DNA from: Rhizopus arrhizus
Taxonomy: Eukaryota; Mucoromycota; Mucoromycetes; Mucorales; Rhizopodaceae
Reading direction: 5' to 3'
Length of the DNA: 64,000 nt
Assembly: GCA_024220505.1 (NCBI GenBank)
Contig: JAKZZE010000001.1
Span: forward strand, 3,162,001-3,226,000
Part shown: in pieces, positions 9,043 through 20,414 of the stretch
How the letters are laid out: the number at the start of each line of letters is the position of its first letter
How positions within the stretch are numbered: position 1 is the first letter of the stretch
Position numbers and translations under genes: made by a program
The notes under the pieces: model-generated
Database searches by the model: none
The model's input: only the letters and a program-made list of their open reading frames with translations
Told to the model about the DNA's origin: nothing

Positions 9043-11972
9043 TACGAGTATCCCCATGTCTTCTCATTGTAATTTACCTGGTGCTATCATCACTCTTGAT
9101 ACTGAACCCAATGCCTTTGCTTATCGAAGACAACCCGATATTGCTATTGCTAATAGAAAGATCATGGAAGACCAAATTCAAACTTGGTTGGATGATTGTG
9201 TCATTGAACCTGCTCCTTCCAATACTCGCTTCAATAACCCTATTTTTCTTGTTGGAAAAAAGGATGTCAACGGATTATACACTAAGAAAAGAGCAGTTAT
9301 TGATCCACGTCTGCTTAATCAACTTGTGAAGAATGTTGATAGAATGCCTTTACCTCTAATCAGCGATCTTCATCAACGTATGGGTTCTGCTACAATATTC
9401 ACTACCTTTGACATACGAGCATGCTTTCATCGTTTTCTTATCCAAGAATCTGATAGACCCAAAACCGCATTTACTCATCCATTTACTGGTATGCAGTATC
9501 AATTTCGTCATTGTCCTTTTGGCTTGACAAGTACCGGTAACATTGTACAGCGTGTTCTTACAAATTTGTTCGCAGATCTTCCTTACACTGCACTCTATAT
9601 TGATGATCTATGTGTCTTCAGCTCTGGTGACATGAATCAACATATTGAGTATGTCCGTGAAGTGTTGAAACGTCTTACTGCTGCAAATTTAATTATTAAT
9701 GTTGAAAAGACGCATTTTGCACAAAGTTGTGTAAATATTCTCGGATGGACTATTGGTAACAATGGTTCTCTAATCCCTGATCAACGTAAACTGACAAATA
9801 TACATTCTTGGCCTACACCTAAAACTGGTAGACAAGTCATGAGTTTTCTTGGGTTTGCAAACTATTTCCGTAATAGTTTACCAATGTTTTCTCGTTTGAC
9901 TGCTCCACTTGACCGGTTGCGATCTCTTAATTCTTTAAAAGGAATTTGGAATGAAACCCATGAATGCAGTTTTTGTAACATTAAGGATGCCCTAGTGAAT
10001 GCCCCAATTATTCACATTCCTGACCTTAAGTACCCATTACCCATTCTACGTTGCAACGGATGCTAGTGCTTATGGTATCGGCGGTGTCGTTTATCAAGTC
10101 ATCGACCAAGACATTAAATATAACGCATTTGCTGCAAGATCTCTTTCTCCTACCGAACGTCGTTATCATACAAACAAACGAGAGTTATTAGCGATTGTAT
10201 TCATGTTTGAGAGATATAATAAATGGTTATACAACCGTCATTTTACCTTGACAACTGATCATAAAGCCTTGATTTATATCAAGAAGCAAGTTGTTCCAAA
10301 TGCTGCCATGCTTGTTTGGTTTGAAACAATTTTCGAATATTCATTTGATGTTGTTCATTGTCCTGGCATTAAGAATATTATCCCAGACGCACTTAGTCGT
10401 TTATTCCCAGATGACAATAAACTGGAGGGGGGTAACAATGTCAACAATGTTGCCATCTACAATATCCGTGGTAAAGAAAAAGAAAAAAGAAAACCAACTT
10501 TTAAAGAAAAATCTAAAAGTTATGAAACACAAACATATGCAGTCACTTCTGCAACATCATCATCATCATCATCAAAACCCTTATTGCATCGCGCTTTGCA
10601 ATATGAAGATTATATCACACCTCCTCCTGAGGAAAGAAAAGATATAATATTAAAGGCTCACTTATTAGGTCATTACGGAATTAAAGCCATAGAACAAACC
10701 ATTCATGGTGATAATCTCCATTGGACTAATTTACGTCAAGATATTCAGGATGTCATATCCAAGTGTCATGAGTGCAAAATGTTTAACATTGCCAAAACAG
10801 GTTATCATCCCCCTAGAAGTATCCTACCTGACGGACCTCTAGATCATTGGGTTATGGACCTCGGCACTTTTAACATAACATCTACGAGCGGAAATAATTT
10901 CCTTCTTGTTATGGTTGATTTATTTTCTCGCTTTACTATCTTGAAAGCCATTCCTGATAAACAAGCTCTTACTATTGCCAAACAGCTTGTTGATATCTTC
11001 TGTACATTCGGCTGGCCTAAGGTCATCGCTAGTGATAACGGAAAAGAGTTTACTGCTACCATCGTTACTGAACTTATTAATAACAGTGGTATCGATAAGA
11101 GGGTGTCTAACCCTTTTAACCTCCTTGGTAACTCAGTCAATGAAGCATTTGTAGGAATTGCTAAAAAGACTATCGTTAAACAGTTACAAGGAAGAAAAGA
11201 AGATTGGGATCTATAAGTACCTGCAACCCAATATGCTATGAATCTGAAATACTCCAGACTTCATAAGAGTAGACCATACACAGTAATCTTCAATAAAGTA
11301 CCAAATGATATGAAAGATTATTCTCATATTAAACCCACTCTTAGAAGTGATGCTATAGATTCTAAAGCAATAGAAAACAGACTTAAATATGCTACCGAAG
11401 TTGTTATCCCTGCTCTGGCTAAACGCATTAAAGAAACCCAGGATGTAGACAATGCATATTTTATGAAAACAAACAAAATCGTTCACACACCGTTTCCACT
11501 CCATAGTGAAGTCATGATTAAAAATGTGAACAAGGAAAATAAAACTGATCCGCATTATGAAGGACCTTTTTACATAAGTGGAATGACAACTAATGGCAGT
11601 TACATATTAGTTGATAAACAAAATAACCTCTTATCAAGAGATGTACCCACCTCACACTTAAAGTTTATTGCATTACCTAGCAATAAAAGTGCAGAATCAA
11701 TCAATGGCCAACATTATGAGATTCAAGCAATTATACAACACAAAGGAACTCCAGGTAATTACCAGTATCTTGTTCATTGGAAAGGATACGATGATCCTAC
11801 AGATTACACTTGGGAACCTACTTCTAGCTTCGATGATCGATCTTCAATTGAAACATATTGGGCTCGTCGTCAAGCAGGTAACAATACTGCTGTCTCAAAG
11901 AAAGCAAGACTACCTAAACGTACCGTTCCTACTCGTGATCATCACAGTAGAAGCAAGAGATCAAGGCGTTAA
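9016..11972 (+). pseudogene. Pol of element A: RT, RNase H, integrase, chromodomain (broken)
   Basis: The RT (YIDDLCVF active site) is open to 10066. A frameshift follows where the 7-mer ACCCATT is repeated back to back at 10032-10045. RNase H (YVATDASAYGIGG, TTDHKAL) and integrase continue in another frame. The integrase has an HHCC finger (HLLGHYG...CHECKMFN) and the D, D, E residues (VMDLG, IASDNGKEF, NSVNEAFV). A TAA at 11214-11216 interrupts it in DWDL-stop-VP, where relatives have a tyrosine or phenylalanine codon. The last part, to 11972, ends with a chromodomain (YLVHWKGYDDPTDYTWEP) and a basic tail. Chromodomains of this class steer integration to marked chromatin. Three breaks make it inactive. 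Confidence 0.88.
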
Positions 11973-12200
11973 ATTGTCTAAGTAGTTGACCGTCTTTTTC
12001 CCTAAGACAATTTTTCCTAAAGAAGGTTTTTTTTTACTATCAGGTTTTTATGACAACTTACTACTACGATCTATCCTCAAATATACTATGTCTATTTATC
12101 TACCCTATGATCATTACCGCACTTATTGTGTATGACCTTTGCTCATTTCTGAATCTTCACTTTTCCTTTTTACCGTTTGCTTCAAACTAGAAGGGGGCAA

Positions 12201-12364
12201 TGTTGTATCCACACAACTAGTAAAGTGAACATTCATGGATAAACGAGAGATCTCCGCAATAGCCAACCTTGCTCTGTTGTCTCTATCGGCGTTCCCACGA
12301 TTATATCGGAACCTGATTATAACAACGGCAGTCCAATCCAATCTTATTCGATAATTATCGTTAG
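12201..12364 (+). repeat. 3' LTR of element A, 5' 164 bp only
   Basis: The LTR starts right after the purine tract and breaks off at ...AATTATCGTTAG, where the complete LTR would continue ATCAATAATT. An inverted full LTR begins at the next base. The missing 3' part of an LTR, from position 188 on, lies inverted at 21476-21713. Confidence 0.88.
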
Positions 12365-12788
12365 TGTTTTGCCAAGTATTCAAATAAGAGACAAAAACTA
12401 AAAAAGACAATAGTTGTGAAACTAAAGATTATATGTTGCTTTATTAATAAAAACATTTGAGGCTATTTATACTTTTTGGATGTCTGGATCTTTACCGCTA
12501 TTTCAATTGATCGGTTAAAAGAATGATGTGGGAAGGATGGGAAGATAAAGGAAAGATAGTAGATAATCAATAGCCACTGTCTTCTTGACGAATCAAGGGA
12601 CAATGAAGTAGATAAATTATTGATCTAACGATAATTATCGAATAAAGTTGGATTGAACTGCCGTTGTTATAATCAGGTTCCGATATAGTCGTGGGAACAC
12701 CGATAGAGACAACAGGGCAAAGTTGGCTATTGCGGAGATCTCTCGTTTATCCATGAATGTTCACTTTACTAGTTGTGTGGATACAACA
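12365..12788 (-). repeat. complete LTR of family A, inverted
   Basis: 424 bp, the reverse complement of the element A LTR, joined head-on to the broken 3' LTR. Its internal sequence is closer to the 5' LTR of element A than to the adjacent partial LTR. To its right is a mariner transposase fragment that begins ACCATATTC. The left flank gives no matching 5-bp duplication. Confidence 0.88.
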
Positions 12789-12939
12789 ACCATATTCTCC
12801 TTTCTTGAACCCAATTGAGGAATTTTGGTCAAAAGTAAAAGCTGGTGTTAGAAGAACACCATTGGCGGCAGATGATCGTCTCACAGATCGTATATGTGAA
12901 TCGGCTGGAAAAGTAATAAAAAAAGATTGTGAAGGATGA
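12789..12939 (+). pseudogene. mariner-type transposase, C-terminal DDE fragment
   Basis: About 50 codons, reading PYSPFLNPIEEFWSKVK and then a stop at 12937-12939. The PYSP.LNPIE.FW block is the hallmark of the third catalytic position in Tc1/mariner and IS630 transposases. The upstream catalytic parts are absent because an A LTR cuts in at 12788. It lies on the same strand as the N-terminal fragment at 678-1280 and may be its other end, but the middle is not in the window. Confidence 0.7.
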
Positions 12940-12946
12940 ATTAAGT

Positions 12947-13523
12947 GTTGTAGAACAGCGTCTGATCATAACGGACATTGAATAATCACAACTAAAAGAA
13001 GTATATTAAAATTGATAAAAGATAATAATTTAAATCTTTATCAAATAAAATATAATCTTCTTCTTTTTATATAAAACTATCACAATTAGATTCATTCTAT
13101 AAAGTAAACATGAACAATAAATAAGTCATGATCTTTACTATTCATCATTTCTGTAAATGAATAATAATGGATCAGGTACCTAGTCAACTTTGATCTGACT
13201 GGAGGCATTTCATATAAATATATCTTTCCTCTCAATGAAGACGGGACAATTCTCCCAGATCAGTTAAAGAACAATAAGATATATAAAAACAACGAATTAA
13301 AAATTTTCATAATCGATACAGTGATCATTCTTCAATCAAACATGTCAATTATTGGATCTACGCTCATAACTACTCATTTACCCGCCAACTGATAGAAGAA
13401 TATAAATAGTAGACTTTGTAATGATTTCTTTTTAACAATTAAGATTGTCTTAAATAAAGTTCAGTCTCAAAAAGTATTCTTTGGTTTTATTGTTATCCTT
13501 AATTACTTTACCAGAACATAACA
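12947..13523 (+). repeat. solo LTR of family H with 5-bp target duplication
   Basis: 577 bp, TGTTGTAGAACAG...GAACATAACA. It is flanked by TTAAG on both sides (12942-12946 and 13524-13528), the mark of a retrovirus-like insertion later reduced to one LTR. It has a TATA box (GAATATAAATAG) and an AATAAAG signal in plus sense. Two more copies of about 568 bp form the outer ends of the palindrome arms (18014-18581 and 25036-25603). No internal H sequence was recognised in the window. Confidence 0.92.
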
Positions 13524-13666
13524 TTAAGCATTCAATGTCGTTTTTCCAGAGGTGTCTGAATGAGGAAAAAAATCTTTATAGTAGTCATTAGGAGTGTAGC
13601 TTTCAACAGACGTACTCTGAATGCTCACTGAGATTTGAACAACATGAAACAAGGTTTAACAAAAAA

Positions 13667-13699
<33 letters not shown>

Positions 13700-13742
13700 A
13701 CGATAAAAGCAAGAAGAAAAGTTTATATTGATATTAAAGGAT
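13524..13742. other. non-coding stretch with A26 tract
   Basis: This is the continuation of the sequence interrupted by the H solo LTR, probably the 3' flank of the mariner fragment. It contains an uninterrupted A26 run (13661-13686). No gene or terminal inverted repeat was recognised. Confidence 0.5.
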
Positions 13743-14257
13743 AAAATAAAACCATCATTCATTAACATAAATACATTTACAGCATTAAAATCGAACGGGG
13801 CAACTTCGATTACGATCCTTTGTCGGGTCTGTCAAATCAATCAAATCAGTAAGTTTTACTGACGTTCGGTGTCTTTGCTGCATGATACTTGGTATATCTG
13901 ACTTTTTACAGAATTTCCAAAAGACATGGCATACAAGTAGCAAGATATTCAAGTTTTTAAGGTTTGTGAAAACTGGAAGTTGTGCCAAGGAGGAAGGGAA
14001 TTCAAGGTGACCGATCTCATACATAACATAAAGTCCATCATAGTCCAGTCTTGTTAGAAAAAATGTAATAGCAAATCCTATATTTACAAAATCAGCCACT
14101 CTCAAACACAAATCTATGGGTATAAATATAAGAAAATTGAATTACCGTGGATTTGAAATGAAATTGAAGACTCCAAGAGGTGCAAGTCAATAGCTTCCTT
14201 GCTAAAACAAGCGATTCTCGCCAAGTCCATACATAACGCCGCTTTGTTACATGTTGG
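13743..14257 (-). pseudogene. partial duplicate of the unknown gene (exon 3, intron, part of exon 2)
   Basis: Copy 2 of the 515-bp duplication, same orientation as 1277-1791. It keeps the 108-codon frame of exon 3 and the short intron, and is cut inside exon 2, after which unrelated AT-rich sequence follows (14258-14409, nothing recognised). It has no start or promoter of its own and is presumed dead. It lies immediately beside the 311-bp tandem array. Confidence 0.75.
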
Positions 14258-14409
14258 CTGAATAATATACTTATAAAGCTCAAAAAAAAGGAATTAGTTT
14301 TAATTTACGTTTAGAATAACAGTGTTAATGTTATCAGGATAATACTTAGCTTTGTTTTTGAATCTTCTTGATTTAAAATTACTGAAGTAAATTTTAAAGC
14401 ATGACAGTC

Positions 14410-17400
14410 AAAAGTAATGAGTAAATGCCTTCTTGAAACTCATCTCTGGGGATATTCGCAATATAGTGAAAGTCGCAGGAGAGATGATTGCCTGGAGGGT
14501 TCGCCAGTGAATGTGTAAGAAATCACAGGTTACTAACCGCAGCGTGTTCAAGAATCATGAAAGAACCCCATCTCCAGGGACATTTGCAAAATAGTAAACA
14601 TCGCGGGGGAGACAGTATCCGAGGGGACTTCGATTTATGATGCAAGAAGAAATATACAATTCTATGACAATCATAAACTACTCGCCACAGGGCATCTTCA
14701 TGATTGGCACTTACAAAAATAAAAGTAATGAGTAAATACCTTCTTGAAACTCATCTCTGGGGATATTCGCAATATAGTGAAAGTCGCAGGAGAGATGATT
14801 GCCTGGAGGGTTCGCCAGTGAATGTGTAAGAAATCACAGGTTACTAACCGCAGCGTGTTCAAGAATCATGAAAGAACCCCATCTCCAGGGACATTTGCAA
14901 AATAGTAAACATCGCGGGGGAGACAGTATCCGAGGGGACTTCGATTTATGATGCAAGAAGAAATATACAATTCTATGACAATCATAAACTACTCGCCACA
15001 GGGCATCTTCATGATTGGCACTTACAAAAATAAAAGTAATGAGTAAATACCTTCTTGAAACTCATCTCTGGGGATATTCGCAATATAGTGAAAGTCGCAG
15101 GAGAGATGATTGCCTGGAGGGTTCGCCAGTGAATGTGTAAGAAATCACAGGTTACTAACCGCAGCGTGTTCAAGAATCATGAAAGAACCCCATCTCCAGG
15201 GACATTTGCAAAATAGTAAACATCGCGGGGGAGACAGTATCCGAGGGGACTTCGATTTATGATGCAAGAAGAAATATACAATTCTATGACAATCATAAAC
15301 TACTCGCCACAGGGCATCTTCATGATTGGCACTTACAAAAATAAAAGTAATGAGTAAATACCTTCTTGAAACTCATCTCTGGGGATATTCGCAATATAGT
15401 GAAAGTCGCAGGAGAGATGATTGCCTGGAGGGTTCGCCAGTGAATGTGTAAGAAATCACAGGTTACTAACCGCAGCGTGTTCAAGAATCATGAAAGAACC
15501 CCATCTCCAGGGACATTTGCAAAATAGTAAACATCGCGGGGGAGACAGTATCCGAGGGGACTTCGATTTATGATGCAAGAAGAAATATACAATTCTATGA
15601 CAATCATAAACTACTCGCCACAGGGCATCTTCATGATTGGCACTTACAAAAATAAAAGTAATGAGTAAATACCTTCTTGAAACTCATCTCTGGGGATATT
15701 CGCAATATAGTGAAAGTCGCAGGAGAGATGATTGCCTGGAGGGTTCGCCAGTGAATGTGTAAGAAATCACAGGTTACTAACCGCAGCGTGTTCAAGAATC
15801 ATGAAAGAACCCCATCTCCAGGGACATTTGCAAAATAGTAAACATCGCGGGGGAGACAGTATCCGAGGGGACTTCGATTTATGATGCAAGAAGAAATATA
15901 CAATTCTATGACAATCATAAACTACTCGCCACAGGGCATCTTCATGATTGGCACTTACAAAAATAAAAGTAATGAGTAAATACCTTCTTGAAACTCATCT
16001 CTGGGGATATTCGCAATATAGTGAAAGTCGCAGGAGAGATGATTGCCTGGAGGGTTCGCCAGTGAATGTGTAAGAAATCACAGGTTACTAACCGCAGCGT
16101 GTTCAAGAATCATGAAAGAACCCCATCTCCAGGGACATTTGCAAAATAGTAAACATCGCGGGGGAGACAGTATCCGAGGGGACTTCGATTTATGATGCAA
16201 GAAGAAATATACAATTCTATGACAATCATAAACTACTCGCCACAGGGCATCTTCATGATTGGCACTTACAAAAATAAAAGTAATGAGTAAATACCTTCTT
16301 GAAACTCATCTCTGGGGATATTCGCAATATAGTGAAAGTCGCAGGAGAGATGATTGCCTGGAGGGTTCGCCAGTGAATGTGTAAGAAATCACAGGTTACT
16401 AACCGCAGCGTGTTCAAGAATCATGAAAGAACCCCATCTCCAGGGACATTTGCAAAATAGTAAACATCGCGGGGGAGACAGTATCCGAGGGGACTTCGAT
16501 TTATGATGCAAGAAGAAATATACAATTCTATGACAATCATAAACTACTCGCCACAGGGCATCTTCATGATTGGCACTTACAAAAATAAAAGTAATGAGTA
16601 AATACCTTCTTGAAACTCATCTCTGGGGATATTCGCAATATAGTGAAAGTCGCAGGAGAGATGATTGCCTGGAGGGTTCGCCAGTGAATGTGTAAGAAAT
16701 CACAGGTTACTAACCGCAGCGTGTTCAAGAATCATGAAAGAACCCCATCTCCAGGGACATTTGCAAAATAGTAAACATCGCGGGGGAGACAGTATCCGAG
16801 GGGACTTCGATTTATGATGCAAGAAGAAATATACAATTCTATGACAATCATAAACTACTCGCCACAGGGCATCTTCATGATTGGCACTTACAAAAATAAA
16901 AGTAATGAGTAAATACCTTCTTGAAACTCATCTCTGGGGATATTCGCAATATAGTGAAGTCGCAGGAGAGATGATTGCCTGGAGGGTTCGCCAGTGAATG
17001 TGTAAGAAATCACAGGTTACTAACCGCAGCGTGTTCAAGAATCATGAAAGAACCCCATCTCCAGGGACATTTGCAAAATAGTAAACATCGCGGGGGAGAC
17101 AGTATCCGAGGGGACTTCGATTTATGATGCAAGAAGAAATATACAATTCTATGACAATCATAAACTACTCGCCACAGGGCATCTTCATGATTGGCACTTA
17201 CAAAAATAAAAGTAATGAGTAAATACCTTCTTGAAACTCATCTCTGGGGATATTCGCAATATAGTGAAAGTCGCAGGAGAGATGATTGCCTGGAGGGTTC
17301 GCCAGTGAATGTGTAAGAAATCACAGGTTACTAACCGCAGCGTGTTCAAGAATCATGAAAGAACCCCATCTCCAGGGACATTTGCAAAATAGTAAACATC

Positions 17401-17518
17401 GCGGGGGAGACAGTATCCGAGGGGACTTCGATTTATGATGCAAGAAGAAATATACAATTCTATGACAATCACAAACTACTCGCCACAGGGCATCTTCATG
17501 ATTGGCACTTACAAAAAT
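14410..17518. repeat. satellite-like tandem array, ten units of 311 bp
   Basis: Units begin at 14410, 14721, 15032, 15343, 15654, 15965, 16276, 16587, 16898 and 17208. All are 311 bp except the ninth, which lacks one A near 16957 and is 310 bp. Differences are few: the first unit reads GTAAATGCC where the others read GTAAATACC, and the last reads CAATCACAAAC for CAATCATAAAC. Each unit is itself a diverged dimer: the block from CATCTCTGGGGATATTCGC matches the block from CATCTCCAGGGACATTTGC about 150 bp later. Each unit holds a short ORF starting MMQEEIYNS. Such uniformity implies recent expansion or active homogenisation. No other copy lies outside the array. Confidence 0.95.
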
Positions 17519-17765
17519 AAAAGAAAAAAAAACGTATACAAATTTTTTTTGAAGACGTCAGACAAAACTTTTTTCGCGTTTTCAAACGTTACACTAAATT
17601 CTGAATCCAAGCAAAATTTTGTGTTTGAAAGCATAGCAATCAGTTATAAGAAACAACATTATTCACTCCGCCTACTTGAGGAAAATATTATATTTGAATT
17701 TGGGAGACGGCTCATAATTATCACACAAGTTATCCCTTTTTCAAATCCTATATTTTGGAAATAAA
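17519..17765 (+). promoter_or_regulatory. leader upstream of the coiled-coil ORF, shared motif
   Basis: Just after the array lies TTTGAAGACGTCAGACAAAA, closely matching the leader of the unknown gene at about 3030-3008 (TTGAAGACGTCAGAGATAAA, on the minus strand). It contains an ACGTCA core like a bZIP/CRE site. The unit-derived ORF MMQEEIYNS... runs open from 17435 through this stretch to 17764, with no similarity I can name. Its stop ends one base before the next ATG. Confidence 0.3.
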
Positions 17766-18013
17766 ATGGACAACAACATTAACCCAGAACTAAATAACAC
17801 CCTCGCTGGACTATGCAACATGGTCAAAACGATAAGTGACCAGTTTCAACACATAGTTACAAAATTCGACACTTTGGAAGCAGTCAACAATCAGTTGAAG
17901 GCTGAACTGGACAATATGAGAGCTGCAGTAAGGCAGCTGACATCTTTGAACACGCGTCCCTTAAGCCAACCGGCTAAGCCTCTTAAGTCAACTGCTAAGC
18001 AACCAGTGATTGA
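17766..18013 (+). CDS. coiled-coil protein, N-terminal part, cut by an H LTR
   Basis: The native part is about 82 codons, after which the frame enters the H LTR at 18014 and ends at 18065 with LTR-encoded residues. A heptad-like helical stretch (LCNMVKTISDQFQHIV, then EAVNNQLKAELDNMRAAV) is followed by a Pro/Lys-rich linker (RPLSQPAKPLKSTAKQP). This could be the N-terminus of a Gag or LINE ORF1 protein, or of a host protein; I cannot tell which. The remainder that should follow the LTR is not there, because the palindrome arm begins at this point. Confidence 0.4.
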
Positions 18014-18581
18014 TGTTGTAGAACAGCAACTGATTGTAATTGACATCGATAAACATAAGTCTTAATACAAGATCATAATTAAATAAAATAAAAATATAAG
18101 TTTATTTAAATAAGATTATACAATTAATTCCAATTAAACAACTTCTTTTAGAATATGTTTTGTATTAATGAGAGTTCTTTGATAAGAAGAAGTATCAACT
18201 AAAATAACAAGATCCAATCCAATATCAGGAATATTGCTAATCTTTCACATAATTGAAATAACGCGTAAAATAACGCTATTCAAATCAGTGAGGAATTCCC
18301 AGAATAAAAGATAATCTATGACAGACATACAAAAGAACAAATGAAAAGTTTTCATAATCATAATTATAGATGACACTTACTAAAGTACCTGAATATTAGA
18401 AGAACTCTTACAATAGAAGATATCAAGCCACTCACTCAATAAGATATAAATACCTGCCTTCAATTAGAATAATTTTTACTTTAACTTAAACTGAAATAAA
18501 GATCAGTCTCAAAAAGTACTCACACTGTTTCTTGATCTTTGTTTCTACCTTTTCCTAAATTACTTTTACCATTATACAACA
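18014..18581 (+). repeat. LTR of family H, left arm
   Basis: 568 bp, TGTTGTAGAACAG...TTATACAACA, with TATA (GATATAAATAC) and AATAAAG in plus sense. The flanks (ATTGA and AACAT) do not match. On its left is the interrupted coiled-coil ORF, on its right a LINE ORF2. Confidence 0.9.
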
Positions 18582-20306
18582 AACATTACTTCCTGGCATG
18601 ACCGTCTTTCCACGCACTCTTTGATATACCTCGGCTATCCAGTCTATTCATCTACTGCCCAACGCACCCTGTACGTCAATCACCTAACGAATAGAATTGC
18701 ACTGTCTTGCCAAATCCACTCACAAAGAAATCTGTCCATACGCGGTCGTGTTACTGTTCTTAACTGTCTCATTTTCTCAAGATTATGGCATGTACTTCGG
18801 ATATTACCTCTCACCAAAAAACAAATAGCTACATTCCAAGGTCTAGGTTCCAGATTTCTAAATGCCAATTCTTTCCCTAGAATCAGCTTCGCGACTCTCT
18901 CACTTCCTCGGTCTCAAGGTGGTCTTGGTGCTCTTGATCCAGCGGTCCAAATTCAAGCGCTGCAGTGGCGATGACTGCTTCCCATGGCCCTCTCTTGTTC
19001 TCCTTCCATTCCTGTAGATTCTCTTTCCAAGCGTACTTTACCCTAGTGTAGCCTACGGTCTATACTTGCTCAAAAGCACAACTCCTCAGCCTTATCTAAA
19101 CCATCAAATTACCAGTGTCTCTTCACTACTATTCCCAAACTTCAGATCCAAACACTTCTCGACCACAACACTTCATTGTTTCTCAGTCCTCTTTACTGCC
19201 TTTGATTCCCTTATTTGTCGTGCTTTTGATGATGCCGTCTTGTCTCCTACTACCATTCTCACTCTTCCTCTTACTTATTTGATACAAGCTACTCCTCTGT
19301 TGCCTTCACACCCTCCCTTGATCAACTGTACACCTTCACTCCCTCAAGTCTGCCACCTCAAGACCTATTGCCAAATGCTAGGATCACATATAATGATATT
19401 CGACTCTTCAACACTCCGTCTCCGATATCGCATCTTCACCCACACTGAAATTCGACATTTCACCCGCACCACCAAACAAGTGATCAACCTCCTCACCTCT
19501 AACATTATCCAACTTCGAACATTTGCTGCAACACATTTTGACAACCCCACCACTATCAACAACTTTGTTGACCACACAACAATCATTCTATCCATCTTCA
19601 ACGTCGATTCAGTTCCCAATATCCCCAACCAACTGCTTTCTCCTTCACCGAAAAAATTCAAAACACTGTTGTCCAGCAAAAAACACAATCGCCTCTCGTG
19701 CCAATGCCCAGTACCTCAACCTCCACCTACTACTCATGCTCCCTCCTTTCTACTCAGTTCGTCTAAATGGTCCTCCTTCTGGCGATTGGACATTCCACTT
19801 CGGTCCCGAACTATATGGTTCAAGATTATCCACAACTCAATCCCACACACCAGTTTCCTGCACCTATGCAACATTCAACGATTCCCGTCTCCTCTCTGTC
19901 CCCTTTGTTTGCAGGAACCTGACTCACTTATTCACTTTTTCTATACCTGCAACAGAATACTACCAGTTTGGATTAAAACTTCATCTTTATTGATAATGCT
20001 TGGCAATATACAATCCACTATTTCCTCTCTGATATCTCTGCTGCTGTTACCACCTTGTCACATTTCCCTCTTCGCGACCCTCACATCTCCCTAGTGCCTT
20101 CTCTGTCATCAAGCCAAATTGTTGCCTGTGTCCTACAAGCTATCTGGTCTGCTCGTTGGCAGTTCATCTTTCATTCTACTCCATTTCTCTGTGACAATGT
20201 CTTCTTACAAGCTCAGAAGCTCATACACCTTCTTGATGCCGAAATCCGCCTTGATGATGACCTTTGACAACAACAACATTAGCAAAAAAAAAAAAAAAAA
20301 AAAAAA
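18582..20306 (+). pseudogene. LINE L2 ORF2 C-terminal half, left arm
   Basis: The sequence starts inside ORF2, downstream of the RT active site, at a block like SWHDRLSTHSLIYLGYPVYS, which matches the equivalent part of LINE L1 (SSWHDKNSPSALRYLGFAV). The C-terminal cysteine motif (CPLCLQEPDSLIHFFYTC) and the end (DAEIRLDDDL, stop at 20267) are present. It is broken by a TGA at 18972-18974 and frameshifts near 19030-19065 and 19990. The A23 tail ends at 20306. The 5' part was replaced by the H LTR. The 20307-20414 stretch after the tail is AT-rich with nothing recognised. Confidence 0.85.
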
Positions 20307-20414
20307 CTTCCATTTTATTTTACTTTTATTATATCTTAATATAGTCACTTGACTTTAAATAAACCGGAGTTCTCACTAGAGATATCCCCTATAAACAAAA
20401 AATATTTTAACAAC

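Larger units (their letters stand above)
6402..12364 (+). mobile_element. Ty3 chromovirus A, nearly complete, inactive
   Basis: The layout is 5' LTR 6402-6829, gag-pro 6904-9042, pol (RT, RNase H, integrase, chromodomain) to 11972, a purine tract AGAAGGGGGCAA at 12189-12200, and a 3' LTR broken off after 164 bp at 12364. The 5' and partial 3' LTR differ at several positions over 164 bp, so the insertion is not very recent, or the 3' LTR was exchanged. The 5' LTR inserted directly next to the unknown domain at 5906-6401. The 3' side runs straight into an inverted A LTR, so no target duplication can be read. Confidence 0.9.

Noticed and set aside
12365..12793. ACCAT as target duplication of the inverted A LTR
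   Set aside because: The left flank is GTTAG; a similar CCATT lies 6 kb away beside the 5' LTR but is not identical.
14410..17518. The tandem array as a CRISPR array
   Set aside because: Units are contiguous 311-bp direct repeats without unique spacers, in a eukaryotic context.
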